A stretch of DNA of 6,493 bases from NCBI GenBank assembly GCA_029933635.1, contig JAOZNS010000154.1, positions 1 to 6,493 of the forward strand, given 5' to 3'. Of the stretch, positions 1 through 5,255 are shown piece by piece (position 1 is the first letter of the stretch; each line of letters starts with the position of its first letter). The stretch is from Candidatus Zixiibacteriota bacterium (GTDB lineage: Bacteria; Zixibacteria; MSB-5A5; SM1-73). A model generated the notes under the pieces. That model saw nothing but the letters and a program-made list of their open reading frames with translations, searched no databases and was not told the DNA's origin. The position numbers were made by a program, and so were the translations under genes.

Positions 1-1
1 T

Positions 2-109
2 AACAACCATGGGGCCGGGCATTTAACCCTGCCAATGGAGTTGGGCAACAGCTCCAATTCAAACATTACCCAAGAGGACAAAAAGATTGTAAAAAAATCC
101 TTTTTCTAA
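2..109 (+). CDS. possible C-terminal tail of a plus-strand gene cut by the window edge
   Basis: One plus-strand reading frame is open from the left edge (first full codon at 2) to a TAA at 107-109, giving about 35 residues. The last part reads LTLPMELGNSSNS followed by NITQEDKKIVKKSFF. A leucine-proline segment followed by a T-x-E-D amphipathic end is loosely like the C-termini of DegT/DnrJ-type aminotransferases, but this is too little to name a product. An internal ATG at 35 would give only 24 residues. An open stretch of this length is quite likely by chance, so the call is weak. If real, the gene converges on cpoB. Confidence 0.2.
   Translation, partial: NNHGAGHLTLPMELGNSSNSNITQEDKKIVKKSFF
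7..56. repeat. two small adjacent imperfect inverted repeats
   Basis: Positions 7-38 can fold with outer arms CCAT/ATGG and inner GG/CC and GGG/CCC pairs around CATTTAA. Positions 36-56 fold with TGGAG and CTCCA around an 11-nt loop. Neither is followed by a T-run, so they do not look like terminators. They resemble the short GC-rich palindromes that are scattered between genes in many genomes, but no second copy is visible here. Confidence 0.25.
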
Positions 110-198
110 ATGAGAGGGATAAAATCTTAATATCGGGGGTGGCTATTGAGTGCAACCATGCATTCAACAGGCGGGACATATTGATGATGAAATGAGCC

Positions 199-305
199 TC
201 ACTTGGGATTAGATTGCTCTCTATAGTAATAACGTCCCTCTGGGATTATAATATAAAATGGCCATTTTTTGATACCGTGAGATTTCTTCTTTTTTCTTTT
301 TTCTT
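199..305 (-). other. open -1 frame continuing cpoB beyond its stop
   Basis: Just before the cpoB TAA the coding strand has eight A's in a row (plus positions 311-318). Shifting back one base there avoids the stop and opens 37 further codons to a TGA at 199-201. The first ten are Lys/Arg-rich, and the tail then reads SHGIKKWPFYIIIPEGRYYY followed by REQSNPK. The stretch has no start codon of its own, so it can only be made by ribosomal or transcriptional slippage. It may instead reflect a recent indel or a sequencing error. The aromatic second half looks more protein-like than neighbouring non-coding DNA. Function unknown. Confidence 0.3.
255..268. repeat. perfect 14-bp palindrome
   Basis: AAAATGGCCATTTT is its own reverse complement. 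It has no loop, so it is a candidate protein-binding dyad rather than an RNA hairpin. On the minus strand a perfect TATAAT follows it a few bases downstream, but without a good -35 and with no gene after it. It may be fortuitous in AT-rich DNA. Confidence 0.3.
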
Positions 306-327
306 TTATCTTTTTTTTCTTTCCTTC
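283..327 (-). repeat. A/G-rich slippery tract with heptamer repeats at the cpoB end
   Basis: On the minus strand this 45-nt stretch is purine-only except for one T. It includes an A8 run (311-318) and repeated GAAAAAA heptamers. It spans the last codons and stop of cpoB. Such tracts slip during replication, transcription and translation, which bears on the -1 extension described for 199-305. Confidence 0.6.
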
Positions 328-1082
328 AGTTTTTTTAGCTTTTCTTTTGCTAATTTTGCTTCCTGCGTATTGGGGTAGTTGGTGATTAATTCCTCAAAAT
401 ACTTATTTGCTTGATTTATGCTTTTGAGTTCCAGAAGTGACAAGCCCAATTTATACAGAGCACTGGGAACTTTGGTCCCGGTGGAGTAATCTTCCAAAAC
501 CTTATGGAATTCGATGGCTGCGCGGGTATAGTTTTTCTTTGCATAATAGCATTCACCTAGCCAATACTGCGCATTGGCCGCTTGGTCGGTTTCAGGGAAG
601 TATTTAAGATAATTGGAAAAACCGGTTATAGCTAAATCATAGTTCCCCTTAGTCAGATCCAGATAGGCGACATCATAAAGCTGTTTGGGATCAATATTCA
701 TCATAACCGCGGAAGTGTCGGAGGATTTTGTGGTATCCTTTTTGGTCGAAATCTGCCGCTTCACCTGTTCCATCTTGCGGGAAAGCTCCGGGAATCTGTG
801 GCTTAAATCTTCCAGCTTACTTTCCACAATCCCCATTCTATCCTCCATCCCTCCCAAGGTGGTGGCTAAATCAGCTCTCAGTCGATTGCTCAAATCTATC
901 TGCTCTCTGATGAGGCTATCCAGTCGAGCGGTTCGCTTTTCGAGTCTTTTGTTGCTTTGTTCCAAGAAATCTGCTTGGTTCTTTAGCCTAACAATTTCAC
1001 GCCGTGTGGCGCAGCTGAAGAAAAGGATGAGAAGCAAGAAGAAAAGGAAAATCGGTGATCTGAATACACTAATTCCCGACAC
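306..1082 (-). CDS. cpoB: CpoB/YbgF-family Tol-Pal accessory protein, predicted lipoprotein with coiled coil and TPRs
   Basis: In Escherichia coli, CpoB (YbgF) is a periplasmic protein that ties peptidoglycan synthesis by PBP1B to Tol-driven outer membrane constriction. This 258-residue protein has the family layout. It has a hydrophobic N-terminus (about 9-22), a charged heptad-rich coiled coil (about 27-115), a Ser/Thr/Lys-rich hinge, and three TPR-like repeats from about 134 (QYWLGECYYAKKNYTRAAIE; LYKLGLSLLELKSINQANKY; PNTQEAKLAKEKLKKLK). Cys24 after LILFFS would be a relaxed lipobox, so the protein is probably lipid-anchored, unlike soluble E. coli CpoB. The GTG start is the first one possible after an in-frame TAG, and AAGAGGT lies 8 nt upstream (1091-1097). 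It is last in the tol cluster, 98 nt after the second pal. It has no clear promoter of its own and probably depends on read-through past the 1125-1150 hairpin. The end is very Lys/Arg-rich. Confidence 0.88.
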   Translation of the reverse strand: MSGISVFRSPIFLFFLLLILFFSCATRREIVRLKNQADFLEQSNKRLEKRTARLDSLIREQIDLSNRLRADLATTLGGMEDRMGIVESKLEDLSHRFPELSRKMEQVKRQISTKKDTTKSSDTSAVMMNIDPKQLYDVAYLDLTKGNYDLAITGFSNYLKYFPETDQAANAQYWLGECYYAKKNYTRAAIEFHKVLEDYSTGTKVPSALYKLGLSLLELKSINQANKYFEELITNYPNTQEAKLAKEKLKKLKERKKR

Positions 1083-1124
1083 CTCATTCTACCTCTTATC
1101 AATTTGGTCCGAAAAGATATTTAA

Positions 1125-1150
1125 GGGCAGATCCTTTGTTTGATCTGCCC
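1125..1150. terminator. perfect 9-bp hairpin between the second pal and cpoB
   Basis: GGGCAGATC (1125-1133) and GATCTGCCC (1142-1150) pair perfectly around an 8-nt loop. Read on the minus strand, the stem lies 31 nt after the pal2 stop and is followed by TTAAATATCTTTT, a weak U-tract. Read on the plus strand it is followed by CCTGTTTTTC. It is best seen as a leaky terminator or mRNA-stabilising stem that makes cpoB expression lower than pal2, since cpoB has no visible promoter. Confidence 0.55.
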
Positions 1151-1180
1151 CCTGTTTTTCCTGCTTCCGAATCAGTACCG

Positions 1181-1690
1181 TTACTTGGGAGAGACGAGCA
1201 CGAACTCAACCCTTCGATTTTTAGCCCATGCTTTTTCATCGTGCCCAGGGTCTAAGGGCCTCTCCTCCCCGTAGCTAACGATGGAAAGTCGGTTGGGATC
1301 CACTCCCATATCTATGAGGAATTGCATGGCCGCTCTGGCTCTTTTTTCACCCAAAGCCAAGTTATACTCCACAGTTCCACGTTCATCGCAATGTCCCTCA
1401 ATCCGAATGATGGCTTTTGGATTTTGTAGCAATTGCTCCGCATTTCTTTTAAGAATTTCTCTATCCCCGGGACGGATATCATATTTGTCAAAGTCAAAAA
1501 AGATCGGTGAAAGATATAGCTCCTTCACTTCAGGCTCCGGTGGTGGAGGTGGTGGCGGAGGTGGTGGCGGTTCGGGTTTTACCACCGGTGGTTGCTCTAC
1601 CACTGGTTGACACACCTCCATCTGGCAACAACCAGCTATCAGCATCCCTACTGAAAGCACTATGATAAGAACGAAGATCTTCTTCTGCAT
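1181..1690 (-). CDS. pal: second Pal-like peptidoglycan-associated lipoprotein (OmpA-like C-terminal domain)
   Basis: This predicted outer-membrane lipoprotein binds peptidoglycan and, in the family, TolB. It has 169 residues, close to E. coli Pal. The signal peptide ends in a good lipobox LIAGC (Cys21). A linker with eleven consecutive prolines (41-51) is followed by a full OmpA/Pal domain (about 61-167). That domain has the family motifs FFDFDKYDIRPGD, IEGHCDERGTVEYN, LGEKRARAA, the SYGEERP segment and the closing AKNRRVEF. The conserved Asp102 (CDERG) and the Arg of LGEKRA, which contact diaminopimelate in OmpA-like domains, are present. AAAGGAG (1698-1704) sits 7 nt before the ATG. It lies 164 nt downstream of the first pal, with its own promoter-like sequence. 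By eye the two domains are about two-thirds identical, so this is a tandem duplicate. This copy has the more canonical motifs. Confidence 0.93.
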   Translation of the reverse strand: MQKKIFVLIIVLSVGMLIAGCCQMEVCQPVVEQPPVVKPEPPPPPPPPPPPEPEVKELYLSPIFFDFDKYDIRPGDREILKRNAEQLLQNPKAIIRIEGHCDERGTVEYNLALGEKRARAAMQFLIDMGVDPNRLSIVSYGEERPLDPGHDEKAWAKNRRVEFVLVSPK

Positions 1691-1804
1691 CTCCCCTCTC
1701 CTTTCGAAAAAAGATTTAGATCCTCTCAGCCAGAATCAACATCTCATATTTATACATATCGGGTCTGACATCAAAACCTTCATAAGGTTGGTCGCACCAA
1801 TGAA

Positions 1805-1833
1805 AAGATAAGTAGAGTTATGATCGTTTGCAA
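1805..1833 (-). promoter_or_regulatory. candidate sigma70-like promoter of the second pal
   Basis: On the minus strand TTGCAA (1828-1833), 17 nt, then TATCTT (1805-1810), each matching the consensus at four of six positions. It would start transcription near 1798, leaving a leader of about 108 nt. The match is moderate. The long spacer after the first pal makes a separate promoter reasonable. Confidence 0.4.
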
Positions 1834-1854
1834 GGATTAAAAAATAATTGTTCC

Positions 1855-2358
1855 TTATTGTGATACAATCACAAAATCGTCTCTTCGGTCTTTTTGCCAG
1901 CACTCCTCGTTATAGCAGTGACTGGCTTTTTCTTTGCCGTAGGTAATGATGCTTATTCTATCTGGATCAATGCCCAAATTGACCAGATAGTCTTTGGCGG
2001 CGCGAGCCCTTTTTTCTCCTAAAGCTAAGTTATATTCTACCGTGCCTCGCTCGTCACAGTTTCCCTCGATTCTGATCTTGACCGTGGGAAACTCCCTTAG
2101 CATCTGAGCGTTACGATTCAAGATCTCTCGATCCCCCTGTCGGAGATCATATTTATCGAAGTCAAAGTAAATGGGCTGAAGATCCTCCTGTTTGAGGACC
2201 TTTACCTCTTCCTCTGGGGGTGGAGGGGGTGGCGACGGGGGTTTCTCCTCCTCCACCTTTGGAGGCGGTTGTTCCTCCACCACAGGTGGCTTCTTGGCAC
2301 AAAAACTGAACAGCAATAACACCAGAAGCCCAACAAGCAAAACGCTTGTCTTGCGCAT
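1855..2358 (-). CDS. pal: Pal, peptidoglycan-associated lipoprotein of the Tol system, variant motifs
   Basis: This is the Pal in the canonical place after tolB: an outer-membrane lipoprotein holding peptidoglycan and releasing it under Tol control. It has 167 residues. The signal peptide has Cys20 in LFSFC, with Phe before the Cys rather than a small residue, so the lipobox is relaxed. The linker is Pro/Glu/Lys-rich with six prolines (43-48). The OmpA/Pal domain (about 61-165) includes YFDFDKYDLRQGD, IEGNCDERGTVEYN and LGEKRARAA. Asp102 and the motif Arg are kept. Two normally conserved places differ: His is Asn in the GNCDERG motif, and the terminal N-R-R is D-R-R in CWQKDRRDDF. Extra cysteines lie in HCYNEECW (148, 153). 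The ribosome binding site AAGGAGGT (2364-2371), 5 nt from the ATG, is the strongest in the window, fitting an abundant lipoprotein. Confidence 0.93.
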   Translation of the reverse strand: MRKTSVLLVGLLVLLLFSFCAKKPPVVEEQPPPKVEEEKPPSPPPPPPEEEVKVLKQEDLQPIYFDFDKYDLRQGDREILNRNAQMLREFPTVKIRIEGNCDERGTVEYNLALGEKRARAAKDYLVNLGIDPDRISIITYGKEKASHCYNEECWQKDRRDDFVIVSQ

Positions 2359-2361
2359 GTG

Positions 2362-2439
2362 TCACCTCCTTAACAGGGATTCGGGTCTTCCATCGTGGTG
2401 TAATTTCATTTTTGTTGATTGCATTCTCCTATCTGCCAT
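2362..2439 (-). CDS. possible 25-codon upstream ORF overlapping the pal ribosome binding site
   Basis: An ATG at 2437-2439 opens 25 codons, beginning MADRRMQSTK and ending GRPESLLRR. Its last bases AGG AGG TGA are themselves the pal Shine-Dalgarno, and pal starts three bases after the TGA. AAAGGG lies 6 nt before its ATG. Overlap of this kind would couple the two genes. Against it, the best pal promoters would start transcription near or beyond its ATG, so it would be translated only on tolB read-through mRNA. It could be chance. Confidence 0.25.
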   Translation of the reverse strand: MADRRMQSTKMKLHHDGRPESLLRR

Positions 2440-2440
2440 T

Positions 2441-2480
2441 TTTATCCCTTTATTGTATGAAGTTTGTCAACAAAAAGCAA
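2441..2480 (-). promoter_or_regulatory. candidate overlapping sigma70-like promoters of pal
   Basis: Two pairs overlap on the minus strand in the 159-nt tolB-pal spacer. One is TTGCTT (2475-2480), 17 nt, TACAAT (2452-2457). The other is a perfect TTGACA (2465-2470), 18 nt, GATAAA (2441-2446). Either gives pal a promoter independent of tolQ, as seen for pal in other bacteria. Confidence 0.55.
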
Positions 2481-2517
2481 GAAGAAACTTTCCCTGTTTT
2501 TAAAAATTTTTTTGAGG

Positions 2518-3843
2518 TCAAAATCTTGGGGACCAGGAGGGGTTGTAATTTTCCCCCTCATCTGTTATCCTTCTTTGACCCGATCCATCCCAGTGCATGG
2601 TATAAAGCTCATATTTCCCGGTTCGATTGGAGCTGAATACCAGATGCAGACCATCCGGCGACCAGCGCGGGTTTTCGTTAGATCCCTCATAAGTCAGCCG
2701 GGTAAGATTTTCTCCGGTTATATCCATGGTATAGATGTCTAACTTTCCCCCTCCTCGTAAAACTAATGCTATTCGATCTCCCCGGGGAGACCAGCAGGGG
2801 GAATCGGTTATGTCTCCAGTGTAGGTAAGCCTCCTTAGATTTGTTCCCTCCGTATCCATGATGTAGATCTGAGGATAGCCAGACCTGTCGGAGGTGAATG
2901 CGATCTCCTTCCCGCTGGGAGACCAAGCAGGTGAGGAATCGATAGCACGACTGTAAGTCAATCGGCGCACTATCTCTCCTTGAGGGGTTAGCAAATAGAT
3001 CTCCGGATTTCCGTCTTTGGTCAAGGTGGCCGCCACATATCTTCCCCCCGGAGACCAAGCGGGAGCAGAATTCAATCCAGGGTAAGAAGCTAAAAGCTGG
3101 CTTTGGTTGGTCTTCAGATCTATTATCCACAGATCCGGGTTGCGTCTTTTATAGGAGGTATAAACCAGCTTACTTCCATCCGAGGACCACACCGGGGAGA
3201 TGTTGATGGAACGATCATTGGTCACCGGATGAGGATTGTAGCCATCATAATCGCAGATGTAAATCTCCTTGTTATTTTTCTCACTGTGGACATAAGCAAT
3301 TTTGGTGGAGAAGATCCCCTTTTGTCCAGTGAAGGTCAAAACCACCTCATCTGAGATCCTGTGAGCTAAAGCCCGATAGCTCGCAGGTTTGGTTTCAAAT
3401 CTGAAAGTTTCTATCACTTTTTTCCTTACCACATCCGCTATATGTATCTCGGTTTTGATCTTCTGCTCCTCCTTTTGTATAGATCCATCCAGAAGATATT
3501 GCACCCCCAGTTGATACCAGCCATCTGTATTATAAAGATCGTTCCCTAAAATCGCCAAGACGAATGAATCGATTTCTGCCACCCGAAAATACAAGGAATA
3601 ATTCAAATCATCCCGCACCACCTGGGTGATCTGACGGGCGTAATCTGAGTCCGCTGGGGTGAAATCGATAACCGCTATGTCTAAGGCTTCAATGTATTTT
3701 ACCCCTCCCTTGGTGATCTTAGCCTCGATTTCGGTCTGAGCTGATATATGCCCCGATTGAGTGGATGGGATGACAATACATATGACAAAAAGCAGAAATT
3801 TCTCAAAAAACTTAATGTTTTTTAAAATGATCTTTGGAATCAT
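2518..3843 (-). CDS. tolB: TolB, periplasmic six-bladed propeller of the Tol-Pal system
   Basis: TolB sits in the periplasm and binds Pal and the TolA C-terminal domain in alternation, releasing Pal from or delivering it to peptidoglycan. The protein has 441 residues, close to E. coli TolB. It has a long N-terminus with a hydrophobic stretch at about 14-26 and probable signal cleavage near HISA/QTE. The TolB N-terminal domain follows (about 40-175; DIAVIDFTPADSDYARQI, YLLDGSIQK). The C-terminal propeller has six PD40-like W-S-P/S repeats, with Trp at 219, 263, 307, 351, 394 and 437, a spacing of 43-44 residues. An in-frame TAG just upstream makes the ATG the first possible start. No clear Shine-Dalgarno is seen, so translation may be coupled to tolA, 49 nt upstream. 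A 13-nt hairpin lies in that gap. Confidence 0.95.
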   Translation of the reverse strand: MIPKIILKNIKFFEKFLLFVICIVIPSTQSGHISAQTEIEAKITKGGVKYIEALDIAVIDFTPADSDYARQITQVVRDDLNYSLYFRVAEIDSFVLAILGNDLYNTDGWYQLGVQYLLDGSIQKEEQKIKTEIHIADVVRKKVIETFRFETKPASYRALAHRISDEVVLTFTGQKGIFSTKIAYVHSEKNNKEIYICDYDGYNPHPVTNDRSINISPVWSSDGSKLVYTSYKRRNPDLWIIDLKTNQSQLLASYPGLNSAPAWSPGGRYVAATLTKDGNPEIYLLTPQGEIVRRLTYSRAIDSSPAWSPSGKEIAFTSDRSGYPQIYIMDTEGTNLRRLTYTGDITDSPCWSPRGDRIALVLRGGGKLDIYTMDITGENLTRLTYEGSNENPRWSPDGLHLVFSSNRTGKYELYTMHWDGSGQRRITDEGENYNPSWSPRF

Positions 3844-3851
3844 GGGGTGCT

Positions 3852-3864
3852 ACCATTTTATGGT
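3852..3864 (-). other. short hairpin before tolB
   Basis: ACCAT and ATGGT pair around three bases in the 49-nt tolA-tolB gap, 8 nt before the tolB ATG, where a ribosome binding site would be expected. It could limit tolB initiation, but a five-pair stem is weak. Confidence 0.3.
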
Positions 3865-3892
3865 CTCGATGAGAGAGAGTGGTAAGTTTCGT

Positions 3893-4573
3893 CTATTGAA
3901 TATACTCAAACTCCAGATGAATTCCCAAATATTCTCCTGTATATTCGGTCGGCAGGGGTGGAAAAGGAGCGCTGGTCAGAATTGCCCTCATGGCGGATTG
4001 GTCAAACAGATCTATGCCGGAGGATTTCTCCACTTGAGTATCGATGATCTGACCATCCCTCAATATCTTAAAATAAATCCTCACTCGTAAAATGGTGGAA
4101 GCCTCCAGGGGAGTCTCCCACATATCCCGAATCTTTCCGAATACCAAGGACAGATAATAAGGGGATCCGAAGCCTGCGCCCTCCAAGGTAGCGGCTGTTA
4201 TCCCATCACCCAAACCGTACCGAATGCCCAGCTGGTCTTTATCGGTGATTTTTCCCGGTTGTTGTTTTTTCTTCGAAGTGAGCTTAGTTTCCCTTTTGGA
4301 GGGCTTCTTTCTTTTTTTTCTCCTTTTTGAGCTGGTCTTTTTAAATTCCTTTACCGAGACTCCCTTCCTCTCAGCTTTGGAGATACCTGCTTCAGCCTCC
4401 GTCGCCTCCCCTTCCACCCCTTTGGGTGATCCTCCTCTGGGAGGAAGGCTCACCAGACCCACCCGATAAACTGTGGGATAACCTTCCAGCCTGGGTAGCT
4501 CTGTAGGAAACAAAAAAAGTCCGGAGATGACCGCAAGATGGATGATGGTCGACAGGACAAGACTTCTTTTCAT
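3893..4573 (-). CDS. tolA: TolA/TonB-like energy transducer, short form
   Basis: It would connect the TolQR motor to TolB/Pal across the periplasm. It has 226 residues, about half of E. coli TolA. The N-terminus has one membrane helix (about 4-22, SLVLSTIIHLAVISGLFLF). Ser8 and His12 keep the S-x3-H spacing by which TolA and TonB contact their Q/B partner. The middle is short and basic (KEFKKTSSKRRKKRKKPSKR, about 75-94, then KLTSKKK), replacing the long helical TolA domain II. The C-terminal 90 residues (about 138-226) form a TonB/TolA C-domain (YLSLVFGKIRDMWETP, RVRIYFKILRDGQI, SSGIDLFDQSAMRAI, PFPPLPTEY). The position between tolR and tolB argues for a TolA role; by domain alone it could be called TonB. 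The ATG is 25 nt after tolR with no clear ribosome binding site, suggesting coupling. Confidence 0.85.
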   Translation of the reverse strand: MKRSLVLSTIIHLAVISGLFLFPTELPRLEGYPTVYRVGLVSLPPRGGSPKGVEGEATEAEAGISKAERKGVSVKEFKKTSSKRRKKRKKPSKRETKLTSKKKQQPGKITDKDQLGIRYGLGDGITAATLEGAGFGSPYYLSLVFGKIRDMWETPLEASTILRVRIYFKILRDGQIIDTQVEKSSGIDLFDQSAMRAILTSAPFPPLPTEYTGEYLGIHLEFEYIQ

Positions 4574-4598
4574 AATTGGCTTATGCGAATTGTGGTTT

Positions 4599-4997
4599 TT
4601 ATCTTTCAGGTTCGGTGACCAGTCCCACGTCTTGAATGCCCAAGCTTTTTATCTTCCCCACCACCTTCATGACCAATCCGTAAGGGATCTCCTTATCCGC
4701 TCTCAGATAAACAGATCGGGCCCCTTTCTTCCGAGTGACATCAGACAGGATTCCTTCAAACCGTTCCAGATTGCTAACCCTTTGATCAATATATATCTTT
4801 TGTTCCTTGGTGATGGTCACCACCACCCCTTCTCCCAGATCCTCCGGCGTGGCTTTGGTGCGAGGAAGGTTTATATCAATTCCGCTCTGCATCATAGGTG
4901 CGGCTATCATGAAGATGATCAAAAGCACCAGCACCACATCCACCAGGTTGGTCACGTTTATATCGTGGAGTGCCTCGTATACCCTCTTTCTTGCCAT
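4599..4997 (-). CDS. tolR: TolR, ExbD/TolR-family proton-channel subunit
   Basis: An inner-membrane partner of TolQ that uses the proton gradient to drive TolA. It has 132 residues with the ATG chosen here. There is a short cytoplasmic N-terminus with the INVTNLVDVVLVLLIIFMIA signature (13-32), in which Asp20 is the membrane aspartate required for proton passage (Asp23 in E. coli). A periplasmic ExbD/TolR domain follows (about 36-132; GIDINLPRTKA, VVVTITKEQKIYID, VYLRADKEIPYG). A TTG at 5012 would add MRNFK, but it lacks a ribosome binding site. The ATG has a weak GCGGA 8 nt upstream and gives the usual family start. It stands 258 nt after tolQ, an unusually wide gap. Confidence 0.92.
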   Translation of the reverse strand: MARKRVYEALHDINVTNLVDVVLVLLIIFMIAAPMMQSGIDINLPRTKATPEDLGEGVVVTITKEQKIYIDQRVSNLERFEGILSDVTRKKGARSVYLRADKEIPYGLVMKVVGKIKSLGIQDVGLVTEPER

Positions 4998-5255
4998 CTT
5001 AAAATTCCGCAATCAAAGCTTCGTCATCTAAATAATGCCCTTGATTTTGGTAATACTTTTTATAATACAATCCCGGGGAATTTTTTATTCCTCCGTCCCA
5101 TAAAAAATCCTTTAAGCTAATTTTACTCTTTAGATTCAGCCACCATTAAAAAGATGAACCAAAGCGCACAAACCTGCTGGTGCAAAATTAGTTTTGAGCT
5201 TTTTTAAAATTGCTGAACCAAGGCTTTGCCCTACAGATTATTTTTTCAAAATAGA
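4998..5255 (-). other. long tolQ-tolR spacer
   Basis: Two genes that usually abut are separated by 258 AT-rich nt. It contains a 12-bp copy of a motif at the tolQ promoter (5177-5188), a hairpin with a G-U pair (5075-5093, GGGGAAT/ATTCCTC), and a 13-codon ORF from 5101 with AAAGGA 6 nt upstream. A TATTAT at 5062-5067 could be a -10 but has no good -35. No terminator follows tolQ, and no longer ORF is present on either strand. Confidence 0.6.
5177..5188 (-). repeat. 12-bp direct repeat, copy in tolQ-tolR spacer
   Basis: Reads ATTTTGCACCAG on the minus strand, identical to 6079-6090, which overlaps the proposed tolQ -10. Both copies have the same orientation and lie upstream of a tol gene. No good -35 is found here. 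Confidence 0.5.

Larger units (their letters stand above)
110..305. other. spacer left of cpoB with no secure gene
   Basis: This stretch lies between the possible plus-strand tail and cpoB. It holds a perfect 14-bp palindrome (255-268), a pyrimidine-rich run on the plus strand (283-327, interrupted once by an A at 308, overlapping the cpoB end), and an open minus-strand frame at 199-305 that continues cpoB in the -1 frame. A 37-codon minus-strand ORF (66-179) has no ribosome binding site and looks random. No canonical cpoB terminator was found. Confidence 0.6.

Noticed and set aside
66..179. A 37-codon minus-strand ORF in the left spacer
   Set aside because: No ribosome binding site, no recognisable motif and a composition like the surrounding DNA.
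1281..1610. A long plus-strand open frame opposite the second pal, with a poly-glycine run
   Set aside because: It is the antisense of the Pal coding sequence. The glycine run is the complement of the proline codons.
1716..1817. A 33-codon open minus-strand stretch between the two pal genes, with a protein-like end (DMYKYEMLILAERI)
   Set aside because: The only in-frame start is an ATG at 1757 leaving 13 codons, without a ribosome binding site. It is most simply the leader of the second pal.
5060..5101. A 13-codon ORF with AAAGGA upstream in the tolQ-tolR spacer
   Set aside because: A good ribosome binding site, but the peptide is very short and no attenuator structure with a T-run follows it.
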